In this document: piece after piece, positions 18,936-28,349 of the stretch
Layout of the letters: the number at the start of each line of letters is the position of its first letter
Numbering within the stretch: position 1 is the stretch's first letter
DNA from: Sphingobacteriaceae bacterium
GTDB lineage: Bacteria; Bacteroidota; Bacteroidia; Sphingobacteriales; Sphingobacteriaceae
NCBI GenBank assembly: GCA_947460875.1
Contig: CANHGR010000002.1
Location: 1 to 64,000, forward strand
Length of the DNA stretch: 64,000 nucleotides
Reading direction: 5' to 3'
Notes under the pieces: model-generated
What the model was told of the DNA's origin: nothing
Databases searched by the model: none
What the model saw: only the letters and a program-made list of their open reading frames with translations
Program-made: the position numbers and the translations under genes

Positions 18936-21569
18936 TTAGAGTCTGTATGCTAATAGATTATTGTCTGTTCCGCCACAAATTAAATATTGACGTCCGCTGT
19001 TGTTAATAGCGCCCACAAAAAAAGAACGTATTCCTTTTACGGGAAAGCCTTTCGCAAGGTTGCCGCCTTCATCAAATAAATATAGCAAATTGCCCTGATT
19101 TACTAATATTCCTATTCGATATCGAGTTTGATTTGAAGGAAAAAACTGGGGAGGGTAGGTACTGCTTAGGCCAAAATCGTAATTAAACTCTAGCCTGCTA
19201 CTTGAATTATATACAAATAGTTGGCTTTTGTCAAGATAAATTAATTCTTTAGCCGGCTCACCTGTGATATTTTGTAGCGCAAAGACATGTTCGGCCGACC
19301 ATACACCTGTACTCTGAGAGCTGACTTTCCCATCGAAAAATATACTTTTTACCGTTCCGGTGGTATCAGTTGTGATTATACGGGAAGTTTTAATTTCGGC
19401 GCCCATCATTAGATTGATAGGATTACTAAATTTGGTCTTTTCATCTGCTTTTCCAACCAAGCCTCCATTGTGGTTGAAGACGTAAAAAGAGCCGTTCTCT
19501 GTCCCTGCAATTAGATAATCAATAGTGTTAAGTTTGGTAGTCTTAACATCAAAAAGAATTTTGCCGTTTAATTCTTTGTTCCATTCAGGAAGTAGTTTAC
19601 CACTTAAATCAAATCCTAAAATTTTCGTTGAACAGGGGATAAATATTTTTGCGTTAGTCTGGTTTCCGTTGATGAGAGTAAGCCCGTAAGAAGCTGATTG
19701 TGATATATTTACTGGAAAATTTTCCGTATGATCACCGGATGGGTTGAGATGGTAGAGCTCGCTTGATGTATTGAATATTAAAGAATAATCATCTAATTGA
19801 TGAATATCTCCTAAAATTCTATTTTGCAGCTGCCTGCTCCAAATTCTCTTTCCGCTGGATGAAAAACAGTATAAGTTGTTAATATTGTCCTGTACAAGAA
19901 TGATCTTTTCATTGCTTCTGCCAATGAATATTTGCGGAGTATTCGCAATTTGGCCCTTTAAAGGCACCTGCCAAGCGAGGTCAAGTTGATTTGTTTTTGT
20001 TGCGGTATAATTTGCATATAGATTGATAAAGAAATGATCTTTATCCGCCGTCCATTGATATGCTAGTCCGTAAAAATCTGTGTAGCTTTTACTCGTTCCG
20101 GTAAATAGGCCGGCGTAATTGCTGCGCAGATCGTTTCCATAGATCAATTTTGAATTTTTACTATGGATAAAATAAGATATATTACTCTGATTGGCCGTAA
20201 ACTGGCTAAAATCAGCAAATTCAGGCGTTTTATAAAGAAGCTTGTCAGTTGAGTAATTATCAGTGAATCGCTGAAGAATCGATGCATTATTCGCAACTAT
20301 CAAATAATTATCTATTATGCTAAAATAAGGTCTGATATACGGCTTCAACGGATCTCCGAAATAATAATATAACATATTTGAATCATTAAATCTGCGAAGT
20401 GTTTCCGTAACGGCCGAACTCATTTCTTCTAGTAGAAATCCCATTTTCCTCCCATCTTTCAGCGCAATAACAGAGAGTTTTTCAGTAGATGACAATTGTA
20501 ATACGGCTAATTCATTAGCCCAAAGTGAAGCCATGTCCCGATCGAGATTGATCGTATATTTATTTTTCAATCGATCGATTTGTTTACTTAGTTCTCGAAG
20601 TTCCTTGCGTTTGTTTAATAGCTTCAGCAGGTCAGAATGAAATTTCGGATAATTTGATATGCCGAAACTAAGGTAATTGGCTGTGTTTTCCGGAAAGGCT
20701 TTTTTTAGTTCAGTTATGACCGGTTGTTGGCCGAGAAACAGATTCAAATAGTTAGAACTGCTAGTATCGACTTTACTTATGCCATTAAACATCAGGGCAT
20801 CGTTCTTAAAGTTCATGTTTAAAGAAGTAAAACCCTTCAATTGATTTAATAATTGGAGATTGCCGTCCGGCTTGTTACGAAGAAAATTTCTTGTAAATGA
20901 AAATGTTGTGCCGTGATTAACAAAAGCATTAAATGGTGAATTGACATTCTTTAACGAGGAGGAATTAATCTGTACAATTAGTTCTTTATTTATTTTAGGA
21001 GTTGCCGGATTTATGAATTGCGTAATTAAGTCTTTAGAAAAGCTTCCCGCGGCTATGCCATCCTCAATAAAGACATATAATACTTTATCCAATACGCCAA
21101 ACTTTAGCTCGAGGATCTCTTTCTTAAAAATTGTTGATTTTTTTGTTACGATTTCATTCGAAGGTTGAAGAAGCGCCTCCTGTATCTCAGATGTTGAAAG
21201 TTTATTCCCGGTCGTCATTGTCCAAAGGATATCGATCGAGTCCATTTTGTTTGGAAAGAAAGAAAAGAATATATTCTGTGTATGCTCACTTTCCAGAAGC
21301 TCTTGGTGCATTGAGAGTAAATTTTTTAGTTGATTTATCTCTACCGCTCTTTTTTCGCCTAGTATGATATCAAACAGTTCATAATTCTTAAAAAGGTCTC
21401 TCGTGATGTTGTCACTTTTGAATTGAAAGATTAAAGCAGCTTCTCGCGGTATTCGGGCAAGGATTTTGTTGTTGTTTTGCGTAGCGCCGGATAGTTGCGA
21501 GAAATAAATCACTGCGGCAGCAATTACACTTACAAACAATACAGATGTTAAAATAATAATTTTCCTCAT
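18936..21569 (-). CDS. membrane-anchored or secreted protein with PQQ/WD-like C-terminal propeller
   Basis: An 877-residue protein of unknown function. An N-terminal hydrophobic helix (IIILTSVLFVSVIAAAVIYFS) is a signal anchor or signal peptide. Residues about 35-540 resemble DUF3352-type envelope proteins (IPREAALIFQFKSDN near the start, repeated helices). The last 300 residues carry PQQ/WD-like repeats: LVQDNINNLYCFSSSGKRIWSRQL, YHLNPSG, FYVFNHNGGLVGKAD, LYLFDEGGNLAKGFP. Such propellers usually bind partner proteins, as BamB does. The gene is tightly linked to the DUF5723 outer-membrane gene downstream, so a periplasm-facing scaffold for an outer-membrane protein is plausible, but no function is established. 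Confidence 0.6.
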   Translation of the reverse strand: MRKIIILTSVLFVSVIAAAVIYFSQLSGATQNNNKILARIPREAALIFQFKSDNITRDLFKNYELFDIILGEKRAVEINQLKNLLSMHQELLESEHTQNIFFSFFPNKMDSIDILWTMTTGNKLSTSEIQEALLQPSNEIVTKKSTIFKKEILELKFGVLDKVLYVFIEDGIAAGSFSKDLITQFINPATPKINKELIVQINSSSLKNVNSPFNAFVNHGTTFSFTRNFLRNKPDGNLQLLNQLKGFTSLNMNFKNDALMFNGISKVDTSSSNYLNLFLGQQPVITELKKAFPENTANYLSFGISNYPKFHSDLLKLLNKRKELRELSKQIDRLKNKYTINLDRDMASLWANELAVLQLSSTEKLSVIALKDGRKMGFLLEEMSSAVTETLRRFNDSNMLYYYFGDPLKPYIRPYFSIIDNYLIVANNASILQRFTDNYSTDKLLYKTPEFADFSQFTANQSNISYFIHSKNSKLIYGNDLRSNYAGLFTGTSKSYTDFYGLAYQWTADKDHFFINLYANYTATKTNQLDLAWQVPLKGQIANTPQIFIGRSNEKIILVQDNINNLYCFSSSGKRIWSRQLQNRILGDIHQLDDYSLIFNTSSELYHLNPSGDHTENFPVNISQSASYGLTLINGNQTNAKIFIPCSTKILGFDLSGKLLPEWNKELNGKILFDVKTTKLNTIDYLIAGTENGSFYVFNHNGGLVGKADEKTKFSNPINLMMGAEIKTSRIITTDTTGTVKSIFFDGKVSSQSTGVWSAEHVFALQNITGEPAKELIYLDKSQLFVYNSSSRLEFNYDFGLSSTYPPQFFPSNQTRYRIGILVNQGNLLYLFDEGGNLAKGFPVKGIRSFFVGAINNSGRQYLICGGTDNNLLAYRL

Positions 21570-21658
21570 CGCCCCGATTAAAACAAAATTAGATTTTTAA
21601 GAACAAGCGAACGAAAATGTGAGCAGGTTTATTAAATTAGCAGATCTTAGAACTAATA

Positions 21659-22045
21659 ATGAATAAACGCATCATTCTTACCGCTTCAATTTTTGGTATT
21701 CTAGCCGTTATATTGGGGGCATTTGGCTCTCATGGCTTAAAAGGTAAGATAGAATCTTCGGACCTTAGAGTGTGGAAAACTGCGGTTGAGTACCAGTTCT
21801 ATCATGTTTTTGCCCTGATTTTTCTTTCTTCGTTTTCCAGATTTCATAGCAGACTGATCAACATAGCCTCCTACGCGTTCACATTTGGCATAGTCCTTTT
21901 TTCAGGTTCTTTGTATATCCTTTCTACGAAAGCTATAAATAATATTTCATGGACATCTTATTTGGGACCGGTAACGCCAATAGGGGGGACTTTGTTTATC
22001 ATTGGCTGGCTTTGCTTATTCCTGTCTACGCTTAAAAACAAGTAA
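21659..22045 (+). CDS. DUF423 family small membrane protein
   Basis: A 128-residue protein with four hydrophobic helices and the DUF423 signature: ILAVILGAFGSHGLKGK in the first helix and loop, VWKTAVEYQFYHVFALIF in the second, then LFSGSLYIL and TPIGGTLFIIGWL. It resembles YgdD/TMEM256-type proteins, whose role is unknown. Its stop codon overlaps the priA start by one base (TAATG), so the two are translationally coupled. Confidence 0.88.
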   Translation: MNKRIILTASIFGILAVILGAFGSHGLKGKIESSDLRVWKTAVEYQFYHVFALIFLSSFSRFHSRLINIASYAFTFGIVLFSGSLYILSTKAINNISWTSYLGPVTPIGGTLFIIGWLCLFLSTLKNK

Positions 22046-24522
22046 TGCTTGAGTTAAAGCCTGAGCAATATCGACGAAAGACACTTTTTGTTGAAGTTAT
22101 TCTTCCGTTAGCGATTTCGAAGACATATACCTATCGAGTGCCTTTTGATCTTAATGAAGATATAGAACGGGGAAAGCGCGTGGTTGTTCAGTTTGGTAAG
22201 AGTAAGATTTATACTGCAATTATATATAATATCTCAGAGGAGCCGCCTCGGTTATATGATGCAAAATATATTCAGGAAGTCATTGATGATCATCCAATTG
22301 TAACTAATTTTCAGATAGATTTATGGAATTGGATTGCAAACTACTATCTGTGTCATATTGGAGAAGTGATGCAAGCAGCCTTGCCTGCTGCACTAAAACT
22401 GGCAAGCGAAACAACAATTATCCTTTTGGATGGAGTCCGGTATGATAAGTCCGAGCTTAGTGATAAAGAATTCTTAATAATAGACGCTCTCGAGATTCAA
22501 CCTGAGCTTAAAATAGCAGATATAGCTAAGCTTTTGGGTCAGAAAACTGTATTTCCCTTGCTAAAGTCTCTGTTTGAAAAGGGAATCATCCACATCTCCG
22601 AAGAAGTTACAGAGCGTTACAAGCCTAGAACCAAAGCAATTCTTGTGTTGAACTCGGAGTATGATCATCCGGATAAAAAAAGGGGCTTGTTTGAAGTGCT
22701 GGAACGGGCTCCTAAGCAATTGTCTGCGCTCATGGCTTACGCGAAGCTCATAAAGGGAAAGCGCTATGTCTTTAAATCCGAGTTGATTGAAGTCAGCAAT
22801 TGTGGTAGCGCTGTGCTAAAAGCCCTGGTAGACAAGGGAATATTTCTTCAAAAAGAATTGGAAGTCAGCCGACTTGATTCTCCCGACGAAGAGCTTCAGC
22901 TCTTTACATTAAGCGACGTTCAAATGGAAGCTCTCGAGAGTATTCATGAACAGTTTAAAACCAAAGAAGTTGTTTTGTTACATGGAATCACCTCCTCGGG
23001 AAAGACGCAAATTTATGTGCGCATGATAGAAGAGGCTTTAGCAAGTGATAAGCAAATTTTATTCCTTTTGCCTGAAATAGCATTAACCACACAAATTATC
23101 GAGCGCCTACGACGCTATTTTGGCGGGAAAATAGGGGTCTATCATTCTAAGTTTAGTGATAATGAACGAGTTGAAGTTTGGAATAAGGTTCTAAATAAAG
23201 AATATCAAATTGTGCTTGGCGCGAGGTCGGCGGTTTTTTTGCCATTTTCAAATCTTGGTCTGATTGTGGTCGACGAAGAACATGAAACATCGTATAAGCA
23301 GTTTGACCCCGCCCCGAGGTATCATGCAAGAGATGCAGCCGTGTATCTTGCTCATATTCATCAAGCCAAGGTATTATTGGGCTCGGCGACGCCTGCACTC
23401 GAAAGTTATTTCAATGCTAAAACGGGCAAATACGGACTGGTAGAACTCTCTGAACGCTTTGGCGCTGCAACATTACCTAAAATAGAGGTCGTTAGCCTTT
23501 CGGAAGAAACGAAACGGAAAACTATGCAATCGCATTTTACAAGCGTGCTAGTTGAGGAAATTAAACAGGCTCTCGAAAAAAAGGAGCAAGTCATATTGTT
23601 TCAGAATAGAAGAGGATACACCCCCTTTTTAATTTGCCGCACCTGCGGGTACAGTCCGAAATGTATTAATTGTGATGTCAGCCTTACTTACCACAAAAGT
23701 ACCCACAAGCTTCATTGTCACTACTGTGGATTTAAGCAAGATGTTTTAACCGCCTGCCCTGGCTGCGGATCCGTTCATATCGAGGAAAAAGGTTTCGGTA
23801 CTGAAAAAATTGAAGATGAGCTCAGTTTGATTTTCCCTGATGCCAGAATCGGCCGAATGGATTTTGATTCCACTCGTACAAAAAACAGCTTCCAGAGAAT
23901 CATTTCAGATTTCGAAGATGGTAAGATCGATATCATGGTCGGCACCCAAATGGTTGCTAAAGGACTTGATTTTGAGCGTGTTACCGTCATTGGGATCATC
24001 AGCGCTGATAGCCTTCTAAATTATCCGGATTTCAGAGCGTATGAGCGGGCATTTCAGTTATTATCCCAAGTTGCAGGCCGAGCAGGTCGACGCGACAAAA
24101 TTGGAAAGGTTGTTATTCAGGCATATGATACGAAGCATCGAGTGCTCGATCAGGTAATACATAATAACTACAAAGAATTGTTTAACACTGAAATCGCGGA
24201 ACGTAAATCTTTCAACTACCCACCGTTTTCTAGGGTGATACGGCTCGACATAAAACACAAAGACTTGAACAAATTAAATTTCATCGCAGATCGTCTTGCT
24301 CTTGAATTGAAACATGTTTTCGCAGATCGTGTGCTAGGTCCGGAATTTCCCTTGGTTAGTCGTGTAAGAAATTACTACATCAAGACTGTTATGCTCAGGA
24401 ATCCTCGTTCTGGCATTCCGATTCAAAAAATTAAAGAGGTTTTAAAAGAAATTTTATTAAAATTTGAAGGCAATAAGGATAATAAAGGAGCTTTCGTTCA
24501 AGTAGATGTTGACCCATTTTGA
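22045..24522 (+). CDS. priA: primosomal protein N' (replication restart helicase)
   Basis: An 825-residue DNA helicase that recognizes stalled forks and reloads the replisome. The N-terminal 3'-DNA-binding domain is followed by a Walker A motif (GITSSGKTQIY), DEEH in the Walker B position (VVDEEHETSYKQFDPAPRYHARD), and a cysteine-rich zinc region with four paired cysteines (CRTCGYSPKCINC and CHYCGF then CPGCG). The C-terminal helicase lobe includes GTQMVAKGLDF and QVAGRAGR. All motor motifs are intact and the length is normal for Bacteroidota. It starts by a one-base overlap with the DUF423 stop. Confidence 0.98.
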   Translation: MLELKPEQYRRKTLFVEVILPLAISKTYTYRVPFDLNEDIERGKRVVVQFGKSKIYTAIIYNISEEPPRLYDAKYIQEVIDDHPIVTNFQIDLWNWIANYYLCHIGEVMQAALPAALKLASETTIILLDGVRYDKSELSDKEFLIIDALEIQPELKIADIAKLLGQKTVFPLLKSLFEKGIIHISEEVTERYKPRTKAILVLNSEYDHPDKKRGLFEVLERAPKQLSALMAYAKLIKGKRYVFKSELIEVSNCGSAVLKALVDKGIFLQKELEVSRLDSPDEELQLFTLSDVQMEALESIHEQFKTKEVVLLHGITSSGKTQIYVRMIEEALASDKQILFLLPEIALTTQIIERLRRYFGGKIGVYHSKFSDNERVEVWNKVLNKEYQIVLGARSAVFLPFSNLGLIVVDEEHETSYKQFDPAPRYHARDAAVYLAHIHQAKVLLGSATPALESYFNAKTGKYGLVELSERFGAATLPKIEVVSLSEETKRKTMQSHFTSVLVEEIKQALEKKEQVILFQNRRGYTPFLICRTCGYSPKCINCDVSLTYHKSTHKLHCHYCGFKQDVLTACPGCGSVHIEEKGFGTEKIEDELSLIFPDARIGRMDFDSTRTKNSFQRIISDFEDGKIDIMVGTQMVAKGLDFERVTVIGIISADSLLNYPDFRAYERAFQLLSQVAGRAGRRDKIGKVVIQAYDTKHRVLDQVIHNNYKELFNTEIAERKSFNYPPFSRVIRLDIKHKDLNKLNFIADRLALELKHVFADRVLGPEFPLVSRVRNYYIKTVMLRNPRSGIPIQKIKEVLKEILLKFEGNKDNKGAFVQVDVDPF

Positions 24523-24540
24523 GCGTACGGATAATAGACA

Positions 24541-25197
24541 ATGAATCATAAACTGATAGATAACTATAGAGAAAAAGGCGGAAGAAGGAAGCTCGTAGCA
24601 AAACTTCGCGAACGGGGTATTTCTAATGAAGAAGTGTTGGCGGCGATTGGAAAAGTTCCTCGACATTTCTTTTTTAGCGAGACATTTTGGATTCAGGCCT
24701 ATAAAGATATTGCTTTTCCGATAGGGGAAGGACAAACAATATCTCAACCCTATACAGTAGCATATCAGTCGCAACTTTTACATATTGAAAAAAATAATAA
24801 AGTTTTAGAAATCGGAACAGGATCGGGATATCAAACGTGTATTCTTTTAGAGCTTGGTGCGAAAGTTTTTACCATTGAACGCCAGGAAAAGCTATTTGAA
24901 AAAACCAGGGCTCTTTTACCTAAAATAGGCTATGAGGCTCAATTCTTCTGTGGTGATGGATCCAAAGGAATCGCAGAATTCGCACCATACGATAAAATTA
25001 TTGTCACCGCCGGTGCCCCGTTTGTCCCTGAAATTTTATTAAAGCAATTAAAAATTGGCGGTATTATGGTCATCCCGGTAGGGGATGAAAATAGTCAGAC
25101 AATGACTACCATCATCCGCGTGAGCGAAAACGATTATGATAAAATTACTTTAGATACGTTTAGTTTTGTGCCTCTGGTAGGGGATAAAGCTTGGTAA
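24541..25197 (+). CDS. pcm: protein-L-isoaspartate O-methyltransferase
   Basis: A 218-residue SAM-dependent enzyme that methylates L-isoaspartyl residues so that damaged proteins can be repaired. It has the family blocks VPRHFF, GEGQTISQPYTVAYQ (substrate binding), VLEIGTGSGYQTCIL (SAM motif I), and DKIIVTAGAPFVPEILL followed by LKIGGIMVIPVG. The gene begins 18 bases after priA and is probably in the same transcript. It converges with smpB across about 43 bases. Confidence 0.96.
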   Translation: MNHKLIDNYREKGGRRKLVAKLRERGISNEEVLAAIGKVPRHFFFSETFWIQAYKDIAFPIGEGQTISQPYTVAYQSQLLHIEKNNKVLEIGTGSGYQTCILLELGAKVFTIERQEKLFEKTRALLPKIGYEAQFFCGDGSKGIAEFAPYDKIIVTAGAPFVPEILLKQLKIGGIMVIPVGDENSQTMTTIIRVSENDYDKITLDTFSFVPLVGDKAW

Positions 25198-25240
25198 GGG
25201 TTAGGTGATTCTTGTCACGCTTTACGTAGTACGTACAACA

Positions 25241-25690
25241 TTATCTTTTCATCACCCTCTGCATCTCAATCTTAGAATCTCTCTCTTTCATCGTTTCGCG
25301 CTTGTCGAAAATCTTTTTTCCTTGGGCTAGACCTATTTCCAGTTTCGCAAATCCGCGTTCGCTGATGAATAGGCTTAGAGGAACGATTGTGAAGCCTTTC
25401 TCATCGCTCTTTTCCCTTAGTTTTTTTAATTCTTTCTTATTTAGAAGTAAGGCCCGCTCACGTTTGGCTTCATGGTTATAAAAAGACCCGTACGAATATT
25501 CGGCGATATGCATATTCATAACATATAACCCTTTATTGATAAAAGTGCAAAAAGCATCGTTAATATTGACTTTTCCCTCCCTGATCGACTTGATTTCTGT
25601 TCCCAAAAGTTTAATACCCGCCGTGTATTTATCAAGTATATGATACTCAAAATACGCCTTCTTGTTCCGAATACTCAGATCAGTTCCCAT
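25241..25690 (-). CDS. smpB: SsrA-binding protein
   Basis: A 149-residue basic protein that carries tmRNA to stalled ribosomes in trans-translation. The signature segments are YFEYHILDKYTAGIKLLGTEIKSIREGKVNI, HIAEYSYGS and the basic GLAQGKKIFDKRETMKERD tail. Its partner tmRNA gene (ssrA) is not in this window; the structured RNA at about 60195 is not that gene because no tag reading frame or terminal acceptor pairing is visible there. Confidence 0.97.
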   Translation of the reverse strand: MGTDLSIRNKKAYFEYHILDKYTAGIKLLGTEIKSIREGKVNINDAFCTFINKGLYVMNMHIAEYSYGSFYNHEAKRERALLLNKKELKKLREKSDEKGFTIVPLSLFISERGFAKLEIGLAQGKKIFDKRETMKERDSKIEMQRVMKR

Positions 25691-25788
25691 GTCATTGTAA
25701 AACGCTAATATCCGAAAGATTATTGATACGCTGATTTTAGCTTCAAGATATATTATTTATAGAAATCCAATAATGTTAAATGGATAAT

Positions 25789-26018
25789 ATGAAATTCGTG
25801 CTTGTGCCGATGGCGTTCTGCACACCTGCTACGGTCATCGCCCAGTCAGCATTATCAATAGCTAGGGCTCAGGTACTCGTAAAATATCAATATATATCGC
25901 GAATTTACAGAAAGCTATAGAATACAGACCTAAGGAAGGGGCGCAAGCTGAAAATTCAAGATTCAATGCCGTTCCAAATCACGCTATAAGAGGCTTCCAA
26001 GAGCTACGATTAACTACT
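25789..26018 (+). pseudogene. GLPGLI-like secreted protein fragment (degraded)
   Basis: An ATG at 25789 opens a 43-residue frame with a signal peptide (MKFVLVPMAFCTPATVIAQS) followed by ALSIARAQVLVKYQY. It stops at 25920. The beginning resembles Bacteroidota GLPGLI-family secreted proteins, where such a KYxY strand follows the signal peptide, but the rest of the family is missing. The next 100 bases, in another frame, read QKAIEYRPKEGAQ and IRGFQELRLTTN and cannot be identified. I read it as a decayed gene remnant. The family call is tentative; the decay is better supported, because the frame is far too short for any secreted domain. Confidence 0.4.
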
Positions 26019-26479
26019 AATAGAATCATCTTCTGATTATGTTTTATGGCGATGAGTAAATCGCAAGCTCAGGACTAAGGACTACGTCGTTCAGTTCGAA
26101 CAATTAGAAGCATTTCAAAAGAAAGAAGAGCGACCTGTAATGATATTCCTACAAGATTGGTTCAAGTATTTCAAAGCGATGAAAAATGCAATAAACAGCA
26201 ATAAAGAGCTTAAAGATTTATTTAAACATCGGTATTACGTCGTATTTTTCAATGCGGAGCTGAAGAAATACATCGCTTTCGCGGGACAAAAATTTCTGTA
26301 CAGTAATACCGCAAAAAAATAGTGCTCAATATCTCGTGGAGGCGTTAGGAAAAATAGATGGCCAGTTAGCCTATCCCTCTTTGTGTTTCTTGAATTCTGA
26401 AAATGAGATTATCTTTCAGAAAAGCAGATACCTGAAAGCAATGGAATTAACAAGCATTTTGAATGTTATTAAAAACTGA
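26019..26479 (+). pseudogene. thioredoxin-like fold protein, broken and cysteine-less
   Basis: Assembled across frames this reads as a thioredoxin-family protein: a signal-like start (NRIIF, stop, LCFMAMSKSQAQD), a frame change near 26085, then FEQLEAFQKKEERPVMIFLQDW and FKYFKAMKN where a CxxC (WCxxC) active site is expected. The codons at 26161-26163 and 26170-26172 are TTC in place of Cys TGC/TGT. It continues NAELKKYIAFAGQKF to a stop at 26320-26322, then resumes in another frame (AQYLVEALGKIDGQLAYPSLCFLNSENEIIF) to the stop at 26477. The conserved AYPSLCFLN stretch, with a cis-proline-type YPS, supports the family. There are at least two frame breaks, one internal stop and loss of both catalytic cysteines. 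It converges on mntH with one base between stops. Confidence 0.72.
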
Positions 26480-26480
26480 C

Positions 26481-28349
26481 TTACTTAATAATCAGTACCG
26501 GGATGTTGACATTGTGCCTCACTGTTCCTACGGTGGTTCCAAAGATTAGGTCGCTTATTCCCTTATGGCCGTGAGCGCCCATCACCAAAAGGTCTAGGCT
26601 TTGGCTCTTTACTGTTTCAGCAATCGCGTTCGCTGGATTGCCGTAGCCAATTTGAGCTTCTACCAAATATCCCAGAGCTTGTAAATTTTCCTGATACTTT
26701 TTAAGGTTATCAGCATCAATTAGGGTTTCATGATCTAATACCGTTTTGCCGTGGTATTGCGCTCCTGCAGTTTCTACAATATGTATAAGATAATAGGTTG
26801 CAAGTTTGCCTCCTTGCATAAGCGCATGTCGAATAGTGTTACGATCATTCTTGGAGAAATCTACCGTGATACCTATTCTTGAGTAATTTACGTCGTTTAA
26901 AGCTCCTATTTCGAGTGCTGAACCGTGTGGCACGGCAGCAATAAACGGCCCATCCTTTTTAATTAAAGGAGCAAGGAAGACGTATAAAAGTAAGGCAATG
27001 ATCATGATAATCATCGGAATGATAAATACATAAATCCACCAAATACTGGTACTGGTGTTTATCCATGCAATAACTTCCTCAAAAACCAATTTTACGTTTA
27101 ATCCTACAATAATAAGTGTACTCAACCATGCCAGAACCTTCACCCACGTCTTGATCGCGTATTCATTCATTAACGTCTTGTCAGAATTAAAATGGATGAG
27201 TGGGATAATGGCAAAACCAAGCTGCAAACTGAGCACCACCTGACTCAAGACTAACAGCTCGCCCAAGGCACCTTCACCAAAATAAAGTATCGTGAACAGA
27301 GCGGGAATGATGGCTAACAATCGGGTGATTAATCGTCTTAACCAAGGCTCAATTCGCAGGTTCAAATGCCCTTCCATTACTATTTGTCCGGCTAGTGTTC
27401 CAGTAATTGTAGAACTTTGTCCGGATGCAATAAGGGCAATCGCAAACAAAGTGGGAGCGAGCGAGCCGAAAATACCTTCCAGAAGTTTATGAGCGTCTTG
27501 AATCTCTGCAACCTCATATAAGCCATTTTTATAAAAGGCCGTTGCGGCGAGGATCAAAATGGCCGCATTCACAAAAAAAGCGAGGTTTAATGCGACGGTG
27601 GTATCGATCAAATTATATTTCAGTGCTTCGCGGATACCCTTTTTGGTTCGTTCTATTTTGCGGGTCTGCACCAAGGATGAATGCAGGTATAAATTATGGG
27701 GCATCACCGTAGCGCCGATGATGCCGATGGCGATATACAAAGCATTACCCGAAAGGAAGGAGGGCTGAAATCCCGTCATTAGTTCTGATATATCCGGTTT
27801 TACAATAAACATCTCGGTCAGAAATGAAATGCCTACGATAAAGACCATCGATACAATGAATACTTCCATCATTCGCATCCCCTTGTTCAAAAGGAATAAT
27901 AAGAGGAATGTATCAAGGATCGTAATTGAGATACCCCAACTAAGAGGTAGGCCAAACAAGAGCTGTAAGCCAATTGCCATACCAATAATTTCAGCAAGGT
28001 CGCAAGCCACAATAGCGATTTGAGCTAAAATGTATAAAGGGAAGTTTATGAGCTTCGGATAAGCGCTTCTGGAAGCCTGAGCAAGGTCGAGCCCACGCAC
28101 GATTCCAAGTCTGGCACTTAGAGATTGCAGGAGCAATGCAATAAGGTTAGACATTAATAAGATCCAGATTAGTCGGTAGCCAAACTGACTTCCACCGGCA
28201 ATATCTGTTGCCCAATTACCGGGATCCATATAGCCGACGCTAACCAAATATGCCGGACCAACAAAGGCCAGCAGTTTACGCCAGCCGGTTTTGTTCTCTG
28301 TCTTGACAGATTGATGTACTTCGCTTAGCGATTCATTATGCTTACTCAT
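26481..28349 (-). CDS. mntH: Nramp-family manganese transporter fused to a UspA domain
   Basis: A 622-residue inner-membrane protein. Residues about 20-470 are an Nramp transporter with about 11 helices, including the metal-binding DPGN of TM1 (D42-P43-G44-N45) and the TM6 motif MPHNLYLHSSLVQTR. The last about 140 residues form a cytoplasmic UspA domain, with the nucleotide motif G-x2-G-x9-G-T visible in GAHGHKGISDLIFGTT. The family imports Mn(II), and sometimes Fe(II), with protons. Nramp-UspA fusions occur in Bacteroidota; the UspA part may sense ATP or stress. Its ATG overlaps the stop of the regulator gene by four bases, so the two are coupled and regulated together. Confidence 0.95.
   Translation of the reverse strand: MSKHNESLSEVHQSVKTENKTGWRKLLAFVGPAYLVSVGYMDPGNWATDIAGGSQFGYRLIWILLMSNLIALLLQSLSARLGIVRGLDLAQASRSAYPKLINFPLYILAQIAIVACDLAEIIGMAIGLQLLFGLPLSWGISITILDTFLLLFLLNKGMRMMEVFIVSMVFIVGISFLTEMFIVKPDISELMTGFQPSFLSGNALYIAIGIIGATVMPHNLYLHSSLVQTRKIERTKKGIREALKYNLIDTTVALNLAFFVNAAILILAATAFYKNGLYEVAEIQDAHKLLEGIFGSLAPTLFAIALIASGQSSTITGTLAGQIVMEGHLNLRIEPWLRRLITRLLAIIPALFTILYFGEGALGELLVLSQVVLSLQLGFAIIPLIHFNSDKTLMNEYAIKTWVKVLAWLSTLIIVGLNVKLVFEEVIAWINTSTSIWWIYVFIIPMIIMIIALLLYVFLAPLIKKDGPFIAAVPHGSALEIGALNDVNYSRIGITVDFSKNDRNTIRHALMQGGKLATYYLIHIVETAGAQYHGKTVLDHETLIDADNLKKYQENLQALGYLVEAQIGYGNPANAIAETVKSQSLDLLVMGAHGHKGISDLIFGTTVGTVRHNVNIPVLIIK

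Noticed and set aside
26140-26322. A 60-codon frame starting MIFLQDWFKYF that could be taken as a small gene.
   Set aside because: It is the middle of the broken thioredoxin-like gene; the flanking frames supply the missing parts, so it is not an independent gene.
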